Below, one piece after another: positions 44,512 through 57,300 of a stretch of 64,000 nt of DNA (positions within the stretch are counted from its first letter, which is position 1; every line of letters begins with the position of its first letter). The notes beneath the pieces are model-generated. The model ran no database searches. It saw only the letters and a program-made list of their open reading frames with translations, and had not been told where the DNA came from. The position numbers were made by a program, and so were the translations under genes. This DNA is from Bryopsis sp. KO-2023 (taxonomy: Eukaryota > Chlorophyta > Ulvophyceae > Bryopsidales > Bryopsidaceae), in contig BSYQ01000008.1 in the NCBI GenBank assembly GCA_030272585.1, forward strand, positions 5,766,001-5,830,000, written 5' to 3'.

Positions 44512-46467
44512 ATGGTTATGTGGCATGACAGGAGTGCTGCACAAGGTGTTTGGTTTCCCGAGCGTTTCGCGGCAGCATGCCAAGCTTCTGTTTCTGAAGC
44601 AACAAGCGTCACGATTCGGGACGCGGGCGGAGAGCACCTGTGGCCGGTCGCGGATGTTCACTGTGCGTCGTTTTACCCGAATGCGGGGTTTTTGATATCG
44701 CCGCTGATAAAGATGGACCGCCTCATGTCGATGATGGACGGGCAGGAGTACCAAGCATCGACAAGAGGCAGGTGGTGGTGTGGGGCACGGAGGAAAACTG
44801 ACGCCTTTGCAAAAAGAAACGCCCCTTCTTTGACAATAGAGCTCCATTCTTTCTTAAGAGTGTCTAAACTCGACTACTTTCCTTTTCTTTTTTTTTTTGG
44901 TCTCCTTTTTTTTCCCTTTCTTTTTTTTCGAAGATTATTTGTGATTGATTGCTTCCGGATAAAACGTCCTTCAGAGTGAAATAATAATTATCAAACAAAA
45001 AGCCACAGAATAAAAAAAATCCAAAATGGAGCATCTGGGTAGATATGTAATTTGAGCCATGAGGTTTTTCGGCCTCAACGGAACCATATGATACAAAAAA
45101 GAATACAAAAAAACGCAATTCGTTGATGCTATTTTCTGTTTTTGGATGGTTAGATTTTGCTGTTTGATCGCGCTGGGTGAAACTGTGGAGGAGCTGCCGG
45201 CACCTCCATTTCCCTACTCTGCTCTCCAGCCCTTTTTTCCAAAAGACGTCGGCCGAGGTCTGGGGGCGCCCCACGATTCCTGTGGAGTGCTGGGGGCAAT
45301 CATCATGGACGACACTGGGGAGCATCTCCCAAGCATGCACTCGAAAGTCAATGGAAAAACTCTGTGGAAAAGGGAAAAAGGTGGGGATTTGCAATGAGTG
45401 GTCAGGGTGTCGAAGAATAACGTTCCAAAAAAAACTGAAAATACAACAAATAGAACCAAATCCGGGGCATTTTTTTCTTGAAGGTGTTTCAATTTTAGAG
45501 GAAAAAAAGAATAATGGTGAACAAAAAGCCTGAAAAAAAGCGCTTTCAAAATCCGAAGAGTTCCAATTATTTAAAGCATGATATATATAATGTGAAGGTG
45601 GATTTAGGTGGTGGTGTTTTTCAATCTTGTTTGGAAGATCGCATGTCCCCGATGAATTCGTTTGTTGAGGGTCCAGCTGCAGACCTTGGCACAAGGCAGT
45701 GTTCAAGAATTGGGGAAATCTTTGGTGGTTTGGGTCCACTAAGAATGTTGTGATTTTCCCCCCCTCCTGTAGGTTGTGCCTACTTGAGCAATCTTGCTGT
45801 TTCTCCCTGCATGCGTGGCCAAGGAATTGGGAAAAAACTGGTCAAGGAAGCCGAACAAATCGCTAAAGAATGGGGGTGCTGGGGGGCAGCATTACATTGT
45901 GACAGGACCAATGTCCCCGCCTTCAAGTTGTACACTGGTAAGGCTTTTTCTTTTATAAAATATTTTTCTTCTTTATTTTTCCAAGGAAATAAAGTGGAGG
46001 TGGGGTGCGATCAAGCACAGCATGTGGATCACTTTGCACCTACTACAGAAAAATAGAAAGGGCCTTTTTTGTTTTGTAAGGCCAGTTTTTGTTGAGGATT
46101 GTGAGGCACAATGAGATGAAATAGGCACTGTCAGTTCTGTTTTTGTCCAAATCTTGAAACTCCTCTGTAAAATAGTTTCCATTTTGTATTTTCTGTTTTG
46201 ATCAGTCTCACTCTTTTCACCAGACCACATCACCCATTTTTTCTCACTTTTATTTTCGATCAGTCTATTACTGATCTTTTATGCCCATTGTCATTTATGT
46301 TCATGTTCTAAATTTCTGGTTTACTGATTGTTTATTTTTTGAATTTTTTTTTCCTGGCTGAAGGTGAAGGGTATGTTCGACCAAAGGACCAAGACAGTGG
46401 CGATTATAGAAGTTTGAGCACAGGGCACCAGAGAGGGGGTTGCGATCTCCTGGTCAAATTATTGTGA
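44512..46467 (+). CDS. GNAT-family N-acetyltransferase
   Basis: Four exons (44512-44771, 45154-45380, 45773-45937, 46364-46467) close in phase to 251 residues. The N-terminal part VTIRDAGGEHLWPVADVHCA is a typical GNAT opening strand and helix. Exon 2 supplies FCCLIALGE and a segment specific to this protein. Exon 3 has motif A, YLSNLAVSPCMRGQGIGKKL, whose R-G-Q-G-I-G loop binds acetyl-CoA pyrophosphate, then ALHCDRTNVPAFKLY for motif B. Exon 4 adds GEGYVRPKDQ. The enzyme would transfer acetyl from acetyl-CoA to an amine; the acceptor (protein N-terminus, lysine or small amine) cannot be read. A TTG just upstream is in frame, but the first ATG is used. Confidence 0.85.
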
Positions 46468-47910
46468 CAAGTTTCTCCACTGAGGGGGTCTCAATGAATC
46501 CCACGTTGTAATTATATGCCAATGAGTCGTATGTATGTCCATTTCTGTGATTGACTAATCAATGAAATTATTGCATTAGACGAGTGCCCACTGGGAGCTG
46601 TATGGTACCTGAAAAGAGCATTATAGGAGGGGTCAGTCCTACTTGCTTGGCTTAACCCCATCGTGCTTGACTCTGTCGTGAAAATATTCAGCAGCTGCTT
46701 CAAGTAGAGACGATGGTAGTGTACCCAACAACTGGAATGCTGAAAAAACACATCCCAGAAGACAAGCTCAGCGTTGTCCTCACCACTTAAACATGGAGTC
46801 CACTTGACTAGCAGTAAAGTGTATCCTTGCTTTTCCTTGCGTTACTGCTTAATATTGGGGTGACCTGAACGGTCACCAGTCTGGATGGGACACACGAGGT
46901 GGGACACACGGGAAAAGACTTACAAGTCTCAAACATCGACTCACGCCGCAAGGCTGTATCATGACCTAACCCCTCGACTGTACTCCCTCATCCTAACCAC
47001 TGACTCATCCTCACTCCCTATCACACATTCCTCTCAACATCCCCCAATTCCAGTTGTCACTCAAATGTTTGTATCTCTGTCTCCCTTTGCCACCCATCAA
47101 TCACATCTGTTGCCTGAAGCTCTTTCTTTCTCTCAATTATTCCGCTCCACTTTTACAAGCAGTATAAATGCCAGGCACAACTCATAAAAACGAAAACGAT
47201 TCGGCCCAGGAATGGAAAAAAAATCAACATGAAATGTCCAGATTCTGTACTCCATGCATCTCTTTTACAAAACACTCCCACATTTCATCCTTGACAGAAA
47301 TACCCGAAATATGCAGAGCATAGTTGTGGTTTCGGATGGCCTCTCCATTTTGTTAACCTGCAGAGTATTGAAAACACTACCAGATGCACATCCACATACA
47401 AACCATTGCTTACAAAACCCCAAGAAAAAGCCATGCTGGAACACCAAAAAGACCATCATTTGCACTTGCACACGCATACCTGCATGGACCTGGGGACATT
47501 CTTGGGCATTTATAGTACGATTTCAAACTCCTCAGGGGTGAATATGCGTCACTGCAAAAGGCCTGTTTGGGAGAACTATACACTACAACAAATCACACAT
47601 GCACATGTACATGCATATTCACATTCATATGCACATGCTCAGGAGGTAGCTCAATGCCTTGTTGTATCCAGGCTTGGCATCCGCCCATCACTTTCAATGT
47701 TTTTTCGTTCAGTAGTCGTCCTGAGCCCACTGTCCATGCATGTAATTGATGTTTGTTTGTTTGTTTTGTCCATGCATGAATGGGATGTGCAACTCTTTCA
47801 AAAAATTTAGCCGAGGGTGATGAAATTTTGAGAAATTCTTCAGATTTGCGCTCACGCTATGTCAGACCCACAGAAAAATTCCAAGAAGTGAGGAGAAGCC
47901 AGGTTTCGAA
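46468..47910. other. intergenic, no gene identified
   Basis: About 1.4 kb without a recognisable protein or splice pattern. At 47590-47640 a stretch of alternating purine-pyrimidine (CACATG/CATATG) steps occurs. Open frames of up to 134 codons lack domains. Confidence 0.55.
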
Positions 47911-48593
47911 ATGTCGCGGTGTTGGTTGATGAGCGCGCAAGAAGGGGAGGCTGAGAGGAAGGAGCTCTCTTCTTCCGTGGACGATCGACGAAAACAAATT
48001 ATCGCCAACTACAGACGGGAAAAGGATAGAAAGGAGACGAATCCTTTGAAGCGGGCGTACAAGTGAGACTGGACGCTCTGGTTTTCACACAAACGAGCTG
48101 TATGCGAGAATTTCTCGGATTGAGGAACAAAAAGCACTCTGTTAAGTTTTTCTGGGTGTTTGGTTGGTTTCGTCCTTGTGAAACTACAACAATATTGTAT
48201 TGAAAAGAAAATAGAAAATGAAAGTTTGCAGTTGAGAAGTTGTGTTGAACAGACATTTAAAATTCTTTTAAAAATAAGCACTCATAATACAATAAACCAT
48301 CTGTCGGTTTCACCCATTCCAACCCCCCCTCCCATTTCCCATTTCCCATGAAAGCTGTTTTGTCCAAAAACCAGGCACCTGATTTTTGAACATGTGGCAG
48401 GTGGCTGAAGTTGAAGCAACTCCAATTTGACTCCACTTTCGGAGGGACTGTCTACGACACCGTTTTGGAAAGAACGATCATCTATTTGATTTTCGTGGTT
48501 GGAGCGGTGCTGATTGCGTGGGGCGCTTTCCTTCAATTACAAACCATCAGCACGTCCGTCAAAGAAGCCAAAACGTCTTTTCTGAAATCGTAA
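47911..48593 (+). CDS. small single-pass membrane protein, unassigned
   Basis: Two exons (47911-48062, 48401-48593) join in phase 2 to 114 residues. The N-terminus is charged (EGEAERKELSSSVDDRRKQ, NYRREKDRKETNPLKRAYKW). One hydrophobic helix follows (IIYLIFVVGAVLIAWGAF) and then a short polar tail ending SFLKS. The positive charges before the helix favour an N-in orientation. I do not recognise the family; the size suits an ER, mitochondrial inner-membrane or assembly-factor microprotein. The splice junction restores an uninterrupted amphipathic reading (YKWLKLKQLQF). A second ATG at 47929 is an alternative start. Confidence 0.7.
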
Positions 48594-49199
48594 GATCAGA
48601 CATGCAGGTCGCTCTAGTTTTCTCTCTTTCATGTGGTTTGAAAATTTCCCTCCTCATCCCAGTCCCCTGAAAACTTGTTTACCCCCCCCCCCCCCCTTTT
48701 TTTATCTCGTTCATATTTCCACCAGATATATTTTATGTTTATATTTGGACAATATTTTTTGCCACGAAATTCATTGAGACTATGTGATAGTTAGAAAGGT
48801 AAAAGAGTACCAATTTTTGCTGCAATTTCGAGGGTTAATTAATCAATTTTTGGTTGTATTAATCAGGTGGAAGAGTAGTTCGGAGTCTGCAGAGTGTGCT
48901 GCGTCCCTGTGACAAAGGTGATATTTTCTTTTTAGTTTATTTTATGATTATTTTTCTTGTTTATTTCAATATTTCCATCGTGAAATTCTTCGTACAATAA
49001 GCTGAAAAAATCTCAATAATCATCTAACCCTAAAGCATCCATCCACTATCGATACAGGGGAACACTCTGTGAATAAAAGAATTTTCTTCGCCTGAGGAGT
49101 ATGTGAATGTTTGGTATCAACATCCACAGATGGGATGTTTTCAATGTCAGGGTTTCAGAATAATGAGTTGAAATTCACTGGCTGATACTTTCTGTGCAG
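48594..49199. other. intergenic, upstream of DIM1
   Basis: AT-rich, with C16-T7 at 48682-48704. No gene is seen. The DIM1 promoter should lie in its right half. Confidence 0.6.
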
Positions 49200-50673
49200 A
49201 TGAGTTACCTCTTGCCACACTTGAGGACAGGCTGGGCTGTCGACCAGGCGATTCTGGCTGAAGAAGATCGAGCGGTGGTGATTAGATTCGGCCACGATTG
49301 GGATCAAACATGCATGCAGATGGATGAGGTAATTCGCATTCTCTATGTGGGGGGGAAACAGGGCCCCCCCCCCACCTGACCACTTTTCTTTTATCACATG
49401 TCCAAACACTCTAGAAAGATCTCATGTTGCATGAGGCTTGTTCGATTCTGTTTTTGGCCAATTTTGGATAGGGTGGCACTGTGTGGAATGAAAATAAACG
49501 TGCGGTTTTTTGCTTGGAGCGTGTGGAATTGCCCAAAACAAAGGCCATTCACGGTTTAAGTATATGAATAGCATTCAGCATTTGTTGTTCTACCTGATTC
49601 GTAGAAGAAAAATGCGTTTCCATGCAATGAGCGAATCGACCACACAACCAAACTTCGATTTGACATCAAGACAGGTCCTGATCAATTTTTGTACTCATGA
49701 TTTTTTCTGTATTTTGATGTTTTTGATGTGTTGCAGATTTTGGCAGGTGTGGCTGATCAAATCAAGAACTTCGCTGTGATCTACTTGGTGGATATTTCAC
49801 AGGTAAAGCGCACATAAAAATTGAAAATTGGGTCACATTGGAGTGTTCAAAAATCAGTCAATGAAACCATCCTGCAATTTGCGATAATATTTTTTTTTAA
49901 ATATTAGATTTATGTTATATTTGCTGCTCGCTTGCCCAAAGCAGACCTGACAGAACACCTCACTGTCTTGGAAGTCACCCCTCAGCACCAGTTTCCTATA
50001 TTTTTTGGCTCGACTGTTAAAGATTATTTACACATAGAGCGGTGTGTGTTTTCATTTTCACCATGAAAATTTTGACTCAGCAGATCATTGATAAGAGCCT
50101 TTTGCGATCTTTCTTTCTTTCTTTTTTTTTTTTTTTTCACTGGTGTGCTTCGAACAGGTTCCAGATTTCAACACGATGTACGAATTGTACGACCCTTGTA
50201 CCATAATGTTTTTCTTTCGCAACAAACACATTATGATCGATTTGGGCACCGGTAATAACAACAAGATCAACTGGGCCATGAATGATAAGCAAGAGTTCAT
50301 CGATATCGTCGAAACTGTATACAGGTGAAAAAAAATTGAAAATTTGGCCTCAAACGAGCGGAAAACCATTGAATTTACGAAAGTGGGTTTAGAAAAATGA
50401 TCTCAAAAAGGGAAAACCGCTGAATTTCCGAAAGTCTGTCTTACTGGTTTTTATCCTGGAGTTGATTAATTTTGATTTGTCGATTGGAGATGTATGTGTC
50501 AGTCGCGATACAGGTCCTTGTTCAAAGCTCAATTATGGATCCTTGTTTGTTCGGCAAAAGTGCATTTCGAGGAGAAGATTCTTAGTTGGATTTTCTTTTT
50601 TTGCAGGGGTGCCAGGAAGGGAAGGGGTTTAGTCGTTTCCCCAAAAGATTACTCCACTAAGTATCGCTATTGA
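49200..50673 (+). CDS. DIM1: U5 snRNP thioredoxin-fold protein DIM1 (TXNL4A/Dib1)
   Basis: Four exons (49200-49328, 49737-49802, 50158-50324, 50607-50673) give exactly 142 residues, the family's constant length. Recognised stretches: MSYLLPHLRTGWAVDQAIL, VVIRFGHDWDQTCMQMDE, NFAVIYLVDI, VPDFNTMYELYDPCTIMFFF, NKHIMIDLGTGNNNKINWAM, IVETVYRGARKGRGLVVSP and the invariant C-terminal DYSTKYRY. The protein is a core part of the U4/U6.U5 tri-snRNP, sitting near the 5' splice site until spliceosome activation. It has a thioredoxin fold without the redox CxxC. The gene belongs to the splicing machinery, like TFIP11 upstream, but they are independent transcription units. I see no defects; it is probably single-copy and essential. 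Confidence 0.97.
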
Positions 50674-52308
50674 GAAATGACTCGGGGCCTTTTATCCCTG
50701 CAGAAAGGATGCACACTTGAGCAAAAGGTCAGGGATAGGATAGGGTCGGGAGAAAAAGGGAAAACAACAAGTGTTGAGTTTCTTGCTGCTGTTTTCAGCC
50801 AGGGTTCATGTGCCGGTTTGAGTGTAAATATCCATCATGTCCTGCGTTTGCTGAATATGTTTTCACTGTGGCTGCTCATTCCTTGGATTTGCATGAGTGG
50901 TGTTATTCTTTCCTTTAAGACTGAACCCAATTTCCCTGGCAGAATTCAACTTCTAAAGAGATCCTTGGGGGTAGCCTATTGAAAGAACCACCTGCAATCA
51001 CACCACAGCGAAAAGAGGCCATGATGCTGGAAAACCTCTAATGTATCATACAAACTTCAACAAACCAAAAAGCTCCCAGTGCTTAAAAAAAGATAAAGGA
51101 AGGAAGGAATGGAAGTCAATTTTCCTCCCAACTTCCTGAAGGACACGCTATCTCCAAGAATTAAGCCCTACCCTACCTAGCGGAATATCCCCCTGGCAAA
51201 AGCAAGGCTCATATAGGGAGATGTTACGCTTCCACTTGACGAACATCCCAGTACCCGTGCTCTTTTACTGTTCAAGAACCAGCGGGCTTGAAAGGCACCG
51301 CCGTATCATTTGTCTCGAAACAGATAGCTCCGATACTGACAGCTTGACTGTCTGCATGCTGATCCTATCCACATCACACGCCAGGTTTTTGACAGGTTGA
51401 TTGGGGGGGCGTGAAAGCATCTCGTGTTCTCTTGACAAATTTGTGGCCCTATCGCAAAGGCAAAGGCGTGGTAGTTATGCACAAAGACCCTGCAACTTTT
51501 CTTTTTCCCGACTTCGAAAGCGATAGGTTTATGAATGTCGACATGGAGCAGTGGGGTGGAAATGTTGTTAACTCCAATTCGGTGGGCCGATCACGGCGTC
51601 GTTTGAGAGAAGGGCGCCAAGCAGAAGTCATGCTGGTGGGCTGCTTCCCGAGCATTCAGACGTTGCAAGTGCATTGAAATTGCTCTTTCAGGGAGTTAGT
51701 GGGACATGCTTGGGTAGAGCTTGGGAAACCTCGTCTCGGCAATTGTGCGAGAGAAGCAGAAGCAGTTGTGTTTTTGAGTAGGATCTTTGCACTGTTTCCT
51801 CCAATTCACAGATCTTGATGTAAGGTGTCCGTTCGGTGCCCCAGTCACGCGAAGACAACAGGGAGAGAGAGACGATCAATATTCCCATCACAGTGTCGCA
51901 GTGCATGGGGATTCCACCTGTTCCTGTTTTCGGTGTGGAACAGAATGGTGTCGAACGAATGCTCTGTGCGAACAGCTCGCAAGCCGCGCCATGACCCAAC
52001 TCAATGCAAATTCGCCGCGACAGCTTAGTAGTGAACGCTTCACACCAACTGCCGTGTGACGGTGCGACGGGGCGGCTGTATTGCCGCATTCGGTGCACGG
52101 CACGACACGTTGTGACCGACAGAGAGAAATTTCGCAATGATTTTCTGTGCCAGAGGAGCAGCCGTGAAAGAATAAATTCACGCCCCTCTGAGGTTCCGGC
52201 AACAATTGTTTGTTTGCTGCTACGACTGCTATCAAACCAGAATCACATCTTTTGAATTGCTGGTTCGTGAAAAAAAGACTCTTTTCTGTACCGTGGACGA
52301 CCACCACG
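50674..52308. other. intergenic, no firm gene
   Basis: A plus-strand frame at 51411-51677 (88 codons, MKASRVLLTNLWPYRKGKGV...) has reasonable composition, but an equally open frame lies opposite and no homologue or splice partner is visible. It is not called. The last 300 bp should contain the promoter and 5' UTR of the secreted protein starting at 52309. Confidence 0.45.
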
Positions 52309-53635
52309 ATGAAGACTTTTGCGGCTGTGTTGGCTTTCGCTTGCTTGGCGCAATGCGCCCTGGCCTCTGTGGAACCTAAGAAATGCCCGGGAGGTCCGCC
52401 TTCGACGAGCTGTAGCGCGGTCTCGACTCTTCAGATCGAGGTCACGAGAGGAAAGTGCAGAGGAACCTCTTCGGCCAACTGCAAGGTTAGCTCACGATAC
52501 CAAGGAAGCATTGGAATTGCTCAACGTCGGAGTTGTATCTGCTTTGTCAGGATCGTTTGTTTGGGGTTTGTACAACAGCACGTTTAACCGGTGACGTTGT
52601 TTCCTTGCAGACCTGGTCCCAGTCCCAGGAAGTTTTCCAGGAGGCTTTCGAGGAGTGGTGGAGTGAGGGAGAGACTAAGGACGTCTGTGATGGAAACAAG
52701 GTCGACGTAGCTGCTCAGGCTGTCGCCACCGCGATCGCCAAGGTGTGGACGTCCGCCGCGGTCGATGTTGAGTGTGACGATAAGTCACAGGGCTTCTCTT
52801 GCGGTTGGTCCTTCGCCAACGGAGAAACTTTCGGAGTCGCCGTGGCTGAGGCTGTCGCGACTGCTGCTGCCGACGCTAGTTTGGCGTTGGAGGATAGCGA
52901 ACAGGAGGGTTCCGAGGTTGCAGACGCTTTCTGCTTCGCCGATGTCCGTGCTATCTCCGGTGTCTTTACCCAGGCAGCTTCTGATGCCGCCGCTGATGCT
53001 TGCACTGGTACCGGCCAAGAACCCGCCTCCGTGTACGAGAGCTCTTTCGTCTCCTCGATCAAGACCGTCGTTGCTGATGCCTTTGCTTCCGCCAGTGCCC
53101 GAGTCTGCAGAAGTGAGTACATTTCCATGTTCGTTGTTACAATCCAATCCCCACCATTGCAGTCTGACTGACCTCTTTTCTTGCTGCGAACAGGCGAAGA
53201 TGGTGCCGACGTCACCGCCGAATCCTTGTGCCAGGGTGTCGGAGAAGTGTCCTCCGCCGAGAAATTCGAGGGAGATGGTAACTTCTGCTTTGGGTTCTCT
53301 GATATCCCCGCTTGCGAGGGACTTGGTGGATCCACCTGCTGCTCCCTCAAGCCTAACGCACGATCGTGCCGATTCAACAAGGACCCGAAGTGCACGTAAG
53401 TTTACTTCTGTACCTGTCGTTGTTTGGTCTTCACAGCTTTTCCTCTCTGCTGGTAATCATGTGTGTTGTGGAAAAGTGTCTCTGTTCAATTGGATCGATG
53501 ATTGACCGCATGTTTTGTTGTTTTTTCAGTGGAAGCTGCAGAAAGAACACCTGGCGTACAGTCAAGGCCGAGGATGGCAGGAAAGTCTGGAGAGACCAGA
53601 GGAGTAATGTCCAGTGCTTCTGCAAGGACAATTAG
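52309..53635 (+). CDS. secreted Ala- and Cys-rich protein, unassigned
   Basis: Four exons (52309-52485, 52611-53112, 53194-53395, 53530-53635) close to 328 residues. MKTFAAVLAFACLAQCALA is a clear signal peptide, cut probably before SVEP. The mature protein opens Cys-rich (KKCPGGPPSTSCSA). A central part of about 165 residues is rich in Ala/Val/Asp with repeated helix-like AxAxA patterns (AAQAVATAIAKVWTSAAVDV, AVAEAVATAAADASLA, ASDAAADACTG). The C-terminal third is Cys-rich again (NFCFGFSDIPACEGLG, STCCSLKPNARSCRFN, CRKNTWRTVKAEDGRKVWRD, NVQCFCKDN). About sixteen Cys suggest disulfides in an extracellular or wall protein. No catalytic motif or known domain is recognised. Codons are GC-rich and regular, which suggests high expression. 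Confidence 0.8.
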
Positions 53636-54300
53636 ATGCATCACTTAGGTCTAGCCAATTTTCAAGAGATGAGATTGAAACCTAAAGAAGGTTGATTTCC
53701 GGAGTGTCAGTTTTCTGGACTCCACATATATAATTGCCGATCGATGTTGTTGTAGAGAAAAGAATCTCTGTAAAAACGTCATGTGTGGCTTAGAATTTCG
53801 GTTGTGAATGTTGCATACCAATTGCATAGTGTACACATTGATGTTTAGTCTGCATCGCATGAGTGTTATTCAAGAAGAAAATATGTAAAGAGGGATGAAT
53901 GTTTTCTGTACACTGGATTGTCGAACAGCTTTTCACTGAAACCCTGCTGATAGAATGTTAAATTAACTGTAACGTTAAGCACCAAAAAATCGATTTCTCC
54001 AAATTTATGAGAATTAATTTAAGTACGATTGAAGAATGAACGAAAAAGATATTACATCCAACAGAACATCTCGTACATTCGCCAGAACATGAACCATTGA
54101 AAAGGTGTTTTCTTGAAGTCTCTTCTAATTTTACAAACAAGGCTCCGAATAAATGGTAACACCCAAATTGACAAGTATTCCAATGCAGAAACACTTGACA
54201 GGAGTACTGCTCAAAGGCCATATTCACCATTCATCGTACACATCTAGCGTATTTTCGCTGATCGAGACGCTGTTTGGCGAAAAATTTTGCCAACTTGCAG
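53636..54300. other. intergenic, before the first visible IFT144 exon
   Basis: AT-rich; no full gene is seen. The initiator exon of IFT144 should lie here or be very short, because the first exon found (54301) starts with an acceptor and has no in-frame ATG. Confidence 0.5.
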
Positions 54301-57300
54301 AGACGACTATTCTCGCTCGATGCTGACAAGTTGGGAAGCGGAAAGACCGTTGCAAAATGGACCCCCAGATGTCACTACCTTGCCGCGGCTGGCTGCCTGG
54401 TGAGCGCTCTCTTGAAACCATAATTTGCACCCTCACAACCTGGTGAAACCCCATGCCAGAATTCCAAATCGCTGGGCAACAGAATCAACTGTCAATATGT
54501 GCAAAGGGGAGGATATTGTGGCCATGTCTATTTTCAACATTGTTGCAAGGCTTCTTCCCTTTACCATTACCCACTCTTCTAGTTCACTGAATTGCACAGT
54601 CAATAGGTGCACCCCCCCCCCCCCCTCCAATTGTGCATGATTCTGGAAGGTGTGAGAAAAAAAGTGTGACCTTCCCACCATGAAAACATTACTTGTCCAT
54701 CTTCCAAACGTGTTTTGTGGTTGACTAAACAAAAAAATTCAGGGCAATGTGTGCGTCTTCCATCGGACCGGCAAGCTCTATTGGGAAATATCCTTGCCGA
54801 AAACCAAGTCATTGGCAGCACCAGCTTGCATCCAACTGGAGGTAATAATGCAACATTGAACATCTTTCAACATTTTGACATCAATAATCAAGTGCTGATT
54901 TCCTTTGTTTTTTCTTGAAACGCTAACCCCCATGGAAACCCATAACAGTGGGCTCCGAGCGGTGATAAGCTGGCTATTCTCATGGCGGGGAGCTCTTCCG
55001 TGTTGGTGTGGTCTGTCAATACGAAAGAAAGCCAAGTGCTGGAAACGGGGTTCAAGGTCGGTCATACAGATGATGCTTGTGAACTGAGTGGAGTGTAGTT
55101 TTGACCTGATTTCAAAACTGCTTGGTGGAGCTAAGTATATATATGTATAAATCGATGGTCCTGCTGAGCAATCCAGCGGCATTTCAGGATTTCTGATGTT
55201 AGCATTACATGATGTAACATGTCAGGGAGGCTCACTGCTTTTCTTGGTTGTTATTATAAATAGTTCTTGAATTCTTATTCATGTATCTGATTCTTTCTTT
55301 TTTGGGGGGTGGGGTGGGGTGAAAATACAATCCAATGATTCTTATCAGTATTTATCCCAGAGCTCGTGTGATTTTTTTATTTTTTTTGGTGTGTGTGGGG
55401 GGTTGTTTTAGAACTCGGAGGTTTCCTGGCTGAGTTGGTCGAAGAGTAAATCGCAATTGCTGCTGGGCACCACGAAAGGGCACATTTTGATTTACAATGA
55501 TCTGGAAAAGAAGAAGAACCCAGTCATGGGCAAACATACCAAGAAAATCACGTGCGGATGCTGGAATCAAGACAATCAATTCGTGCTGGGTGGAGAAGAC
55601 AAGCAGGTGGGCGGAAGGGTGGTTTGTTTTTTCTTCGCATGAAATGGGATATTCATGGATATTCATGAGGGGCAGAGGAATGCATTCTGACGATTTGTTG
55701 TATTTGTTATTTTTTTTTATCAGATTTGGTGGTGGATACACATGTGTGGGTTTTTGGGAAATGAGCGGAAGGATAATCGTTGAAAATGACAATGCATGGC
55801 GCCCGTATTTCCTTTATGGATTGGCATCGTATTTTTTTTTCATTTTTTTTTTTTATGTTTCCAATGTCTACTCATTATTTTGTGTTTCTTTTTTCTATTT
55901 CTTTCCTACCCAAAAATAATCCACGTTGAAAGTCCCTTATAGCCATCGGCTCCTGGGGCTGCGAAAGATGTTAAACGCACCAACTCCAGGGCTTATGCTC
56001 AAGTTGAGTAAGAAACCACTGATCAATTTTATTGTTTCTTTTGTTCAGATAACATTGAGCGACGGTGCATCTGGGGACACATTGACAAGCGTCACATTGA
56101 GCGGCGATCCGATGGAAGCTTGCGTTTCTCAACAAAAAACAGATGATTCTAAAGTGAAACAGGTGAAATCCTGATCAGTAAAAACCAACCAACCAACCAA
56201 ACAAACAAACAAACAAACACACCCACCGATGCAGACAGAAAGAAAGAAAGATTTACAATATCCAGGCTGCAAATCGAAATCGATGCATCTTGGAAGTCAC
56301 AATGACAGATTTCCAATCCAATAGCATGTTCAGGGGTCTTCAGCAGATTATCATGCAGTAGTCAACTGGTCCCCACAGGAGAAATCAGCTTTTTTTTTGG
56401 CTCCTACGTTGCAGGAATCGACTATTTCGGTCTGTGTGAATCAACAGATGCTAGCATTGATGCAGGTGAGGGGGGTCAATTTCCAATAGAAAACAGCAAA
56501 AACACAAAAAAATCGTAGATGCATACCCCATTTTTACACGTTTTCAAATCTTGAAATCTGCTCCACCGCACACAAGGGAAAATCAATCCTTACAGCACCC
56601 ATACAACAGGATATTCCCAACACAGCAAAATCCAATTGCCAACCTGCCCTTTGCAGCAGCAGTTTCCATTAACGTATTTCTCAATCAATCAGAGGGGCAA
56701 TGGGAGGAGTGGTGTGTGTAGGTTGAACGAGACCCCGCATCAGGGCAATGCAAACTGGAGCTACTGATGGAACTCGTATTTCAAGAGCAATATGGGGTCA
56801 TCAGAAAACACCTTTGGTTTGGGGATGGCTACATTCTGGTTGGCTTCGATGCTGGTAACAAAAGAAAGATTTCCTGCTTTATCGATTCTAAGCAGACTGT
56901 TGACTGGGGCTTTCGAATTCAAAAATTTCATTGCCACTATCAGCAAGATAGAAAGCATTGATAAGGCGACATCAATTTCGTTGCACCGAGAAGTTCAGAC
57001 TTAGTATCGTTACCTGTCCATCGGGATTTGAACCTGCATTTACAGTATAAATGGAGTGGAAGGGACGTGGGTTTTATGATGGGTTGTGTATTTTAGGTAA
57101 TATGGTGGTAATATCATCGCACCGGCGTGAGGTCGGGGAGGAAATTCACTCAGGCAAATACCTGGAGGGTGGATTGACCGATTTGGCTTATTGCGAAGCT
57201 CTGGGCAGGGTTGCATTAGCTGGGTGAGAACACCCATCTACAGCATCCAGAAAATTGAGTCTTGAATGTTACGAAAGCGGTGGGATGCAGTTTTCAGATG

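Noticed and set aside
51411-51677. 88-codon plus-strand ORF
   Set aside because: An equally open frame lies opposite, and there is no splice partner or recognised domain.
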